Shown piece after piece: positions 6,077 to 6,454 of a DNA stretch of 6,454 nucleotides. Origin of the DNA: Methanosarcinales archaeon (GTDB lineage Archaea > Halobacteriota > Methanosarcinia > Methanosarcinales > Methanocomedenaceae); NCBI GenBank assembly GCA_030614485.1, contig JAUWTY010000063.1, forward strand, positions 1 to 6,454, read 5' to 3'. Below the pieces are notes generated by a model that saw only the letters and a list, made by a program, of their open reading frames with translations, did not search any database and was not told the DNA's origin. The position numbers and the translations under genes are program-made. Within the stretch, counting starts at the first letter, position 1. The number at the start of each line of letters is the position of its first letter.

Positions 6077-6241
6077 ATGGGGAGGGGGATTTATGTTCGT
6101 GTAACTGAGTCAAAAGTTGCGACGTCACACTCAACCGCAGCAGAGCTAAGGGGTATAGTTAGTAAGATTAAAATTATAGTAGATTCTTTAGAAAAACATG
6201 CGCCACCTTCTATTTTTATATACTCCGAGCATCCGCCCTGA
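6077..6241 (+). CDS. Small ORF, 54 residues, hypothetical
   Basis: Translation from ATG 6077 begins MGRGIYVRVTESKVATSHST, continues with AAELRGIVSKIKIIVDSLEKH and ends with APPSIFIYSEHPP before TGA. It looks like a real small protein: a short beta-like start, an amphipathic helix with regularly spaced I/V/L and K/E, and a beta-like end, with codon use (AGG, ATA, GAG, GTA) like its neighbours. I do not recognise a family and see no membrane segment. The start is uncertain. ATG 6077 has no ribosome-binding site; the strong GGGGAGGGGG at 6079-6088 instead points to ATG 6093, which is in another frame and stops after three codons (TTC GTG TAA). A one-base shift after ATG 6093 would join it to the main frame. 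It is divergent from the winged-helix gene. A weak T-rich TATA-like stretch at 6025-6032 could drive it. Confidence 0.5.
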   Translation: MGRGIYVRVTESKVATSHSTAAELRGIVSKIKIIVDSLEKHAPPSIFIYSEHPP

Positions 6242-6454
6242 TGCCCCCGACAAAACGTTAGCGGTATTCGGGGTCGGTGACTTAAATGGACATTCTCATG
6301 CTCGTTTAGTGTAACAAAACAAAAACTTCATTTGTTAAATTCTGGAGATGCGCCAAGAAAAATCAGAACTTATTAATATAACTTCCGGTGATTGAAATAT
6401 GCGCCTCAGTTGAAAAATTATAAACATTGAAACATTAATGTAGTTCAAGTATAA
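6242..6454. other. No supported gene; AT-rich intergenic stretch with one weak hairpin
   Basis: On both strands I find only ORFs of at most 15 codons. The longest is ATG 6348, which runs straight out of a GGAG with no spacer. Directly after the small ORF, CCCCGA (6245-6250) can pair with TCGGGG (6268-6273) around a 17-base loop, with a competing CCGAC/GTCGG pairing (6247-6251 with 6273-6277). There is no T run after the stem, so it is not a clear terminator. The rest, about 6300-6454, is AT-rich and without recognisable motifs. Confidence 0.5.

Noticed and set aside
6245..6273. Hairpin after the small ORF as an intrinsic terminator or riboswitch
   Set aside because: It has only a six-pair stem with a 17-base loop, no T run after it, and a competing pairing; not enough to call a terminator or structured RNA.
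6348..6395. 15-codon ORF starting ATG CGC CAA
   Set aside because: The GGAG abuts the ATG with no spacer, and the peptide is too short and featureless to support.

Overview
The window looks like chromosomal DNA from a methanogenic or methane-oxidising euryarchaeon, most likely of the Methanosarcinales type. The evidence is a DUF356 protein (a family known mainly from methanogens), a DUF373 membrane protein, the archaeal Xre-like regulator family with a long N-terminal domain, a methylthioinosine-phosphorylase-like enzyme, TATA-box promoters with short leaders, and GGAGG/GGTGA ribosome-binding sites. Base composition is moderate. I see no insertion sequence, CRISPR array, tRNA or rRNA. Genus assignment is inference.

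Layout. (1) Positions 2-1051, + strand: chorismate synthase, missing only its first few residues at the window edge. (2) Positions 1076-2508, - strand: a DUF356 protein and, upstream of it, an HTH regulator, each with its own probable promoter. They run convergent to aroC. (3) Positions 2509-2583: a divergent promoter region with one nearly symmetric TATA element, followed by acylphosphatase (2584-2865, +). (4) Positions 2937-4830, +: a two-gene operon of a six-helix DUF373 membrane protein and a purine nucleoside/MTA phosphorylase-family enzyme, overlapping by 23 bases. (5) Positions 4827-6024, -: a RuvC/YqgF-like RNase H-fold protein and, upstream, a small winged-helix regulator. (6) Positions 6025-6454: a divergent control region with a 12-bp palindrome, a probable unannotated 54-residue ORF (6077-6241, +), then about 210 bases with no gene I can support.

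Most of the window is ordinary housekeeping. The most interesting part is the last 1.6 kb. The RNase H-fold gene has a textbook ribosome-binding site followed by AGG where ATG is expected. The winged-helix gene has a good ribosome-binding site and ATG, but its conserved frame is reached only by skipping one T in a T5 run. The small ORF has a strong ribosome-binding site pointing at an ATG that is one base out of its frame. These may be sequence errors near a contig end, recent decay, or unusual translation; raw reads or relatives would decide. No part of the window shows convincing evidence of a wholly new multi-gene system. The RNase H-fold protein with its adjacent regulator and small ORF is the best candidate for unexplored biology.
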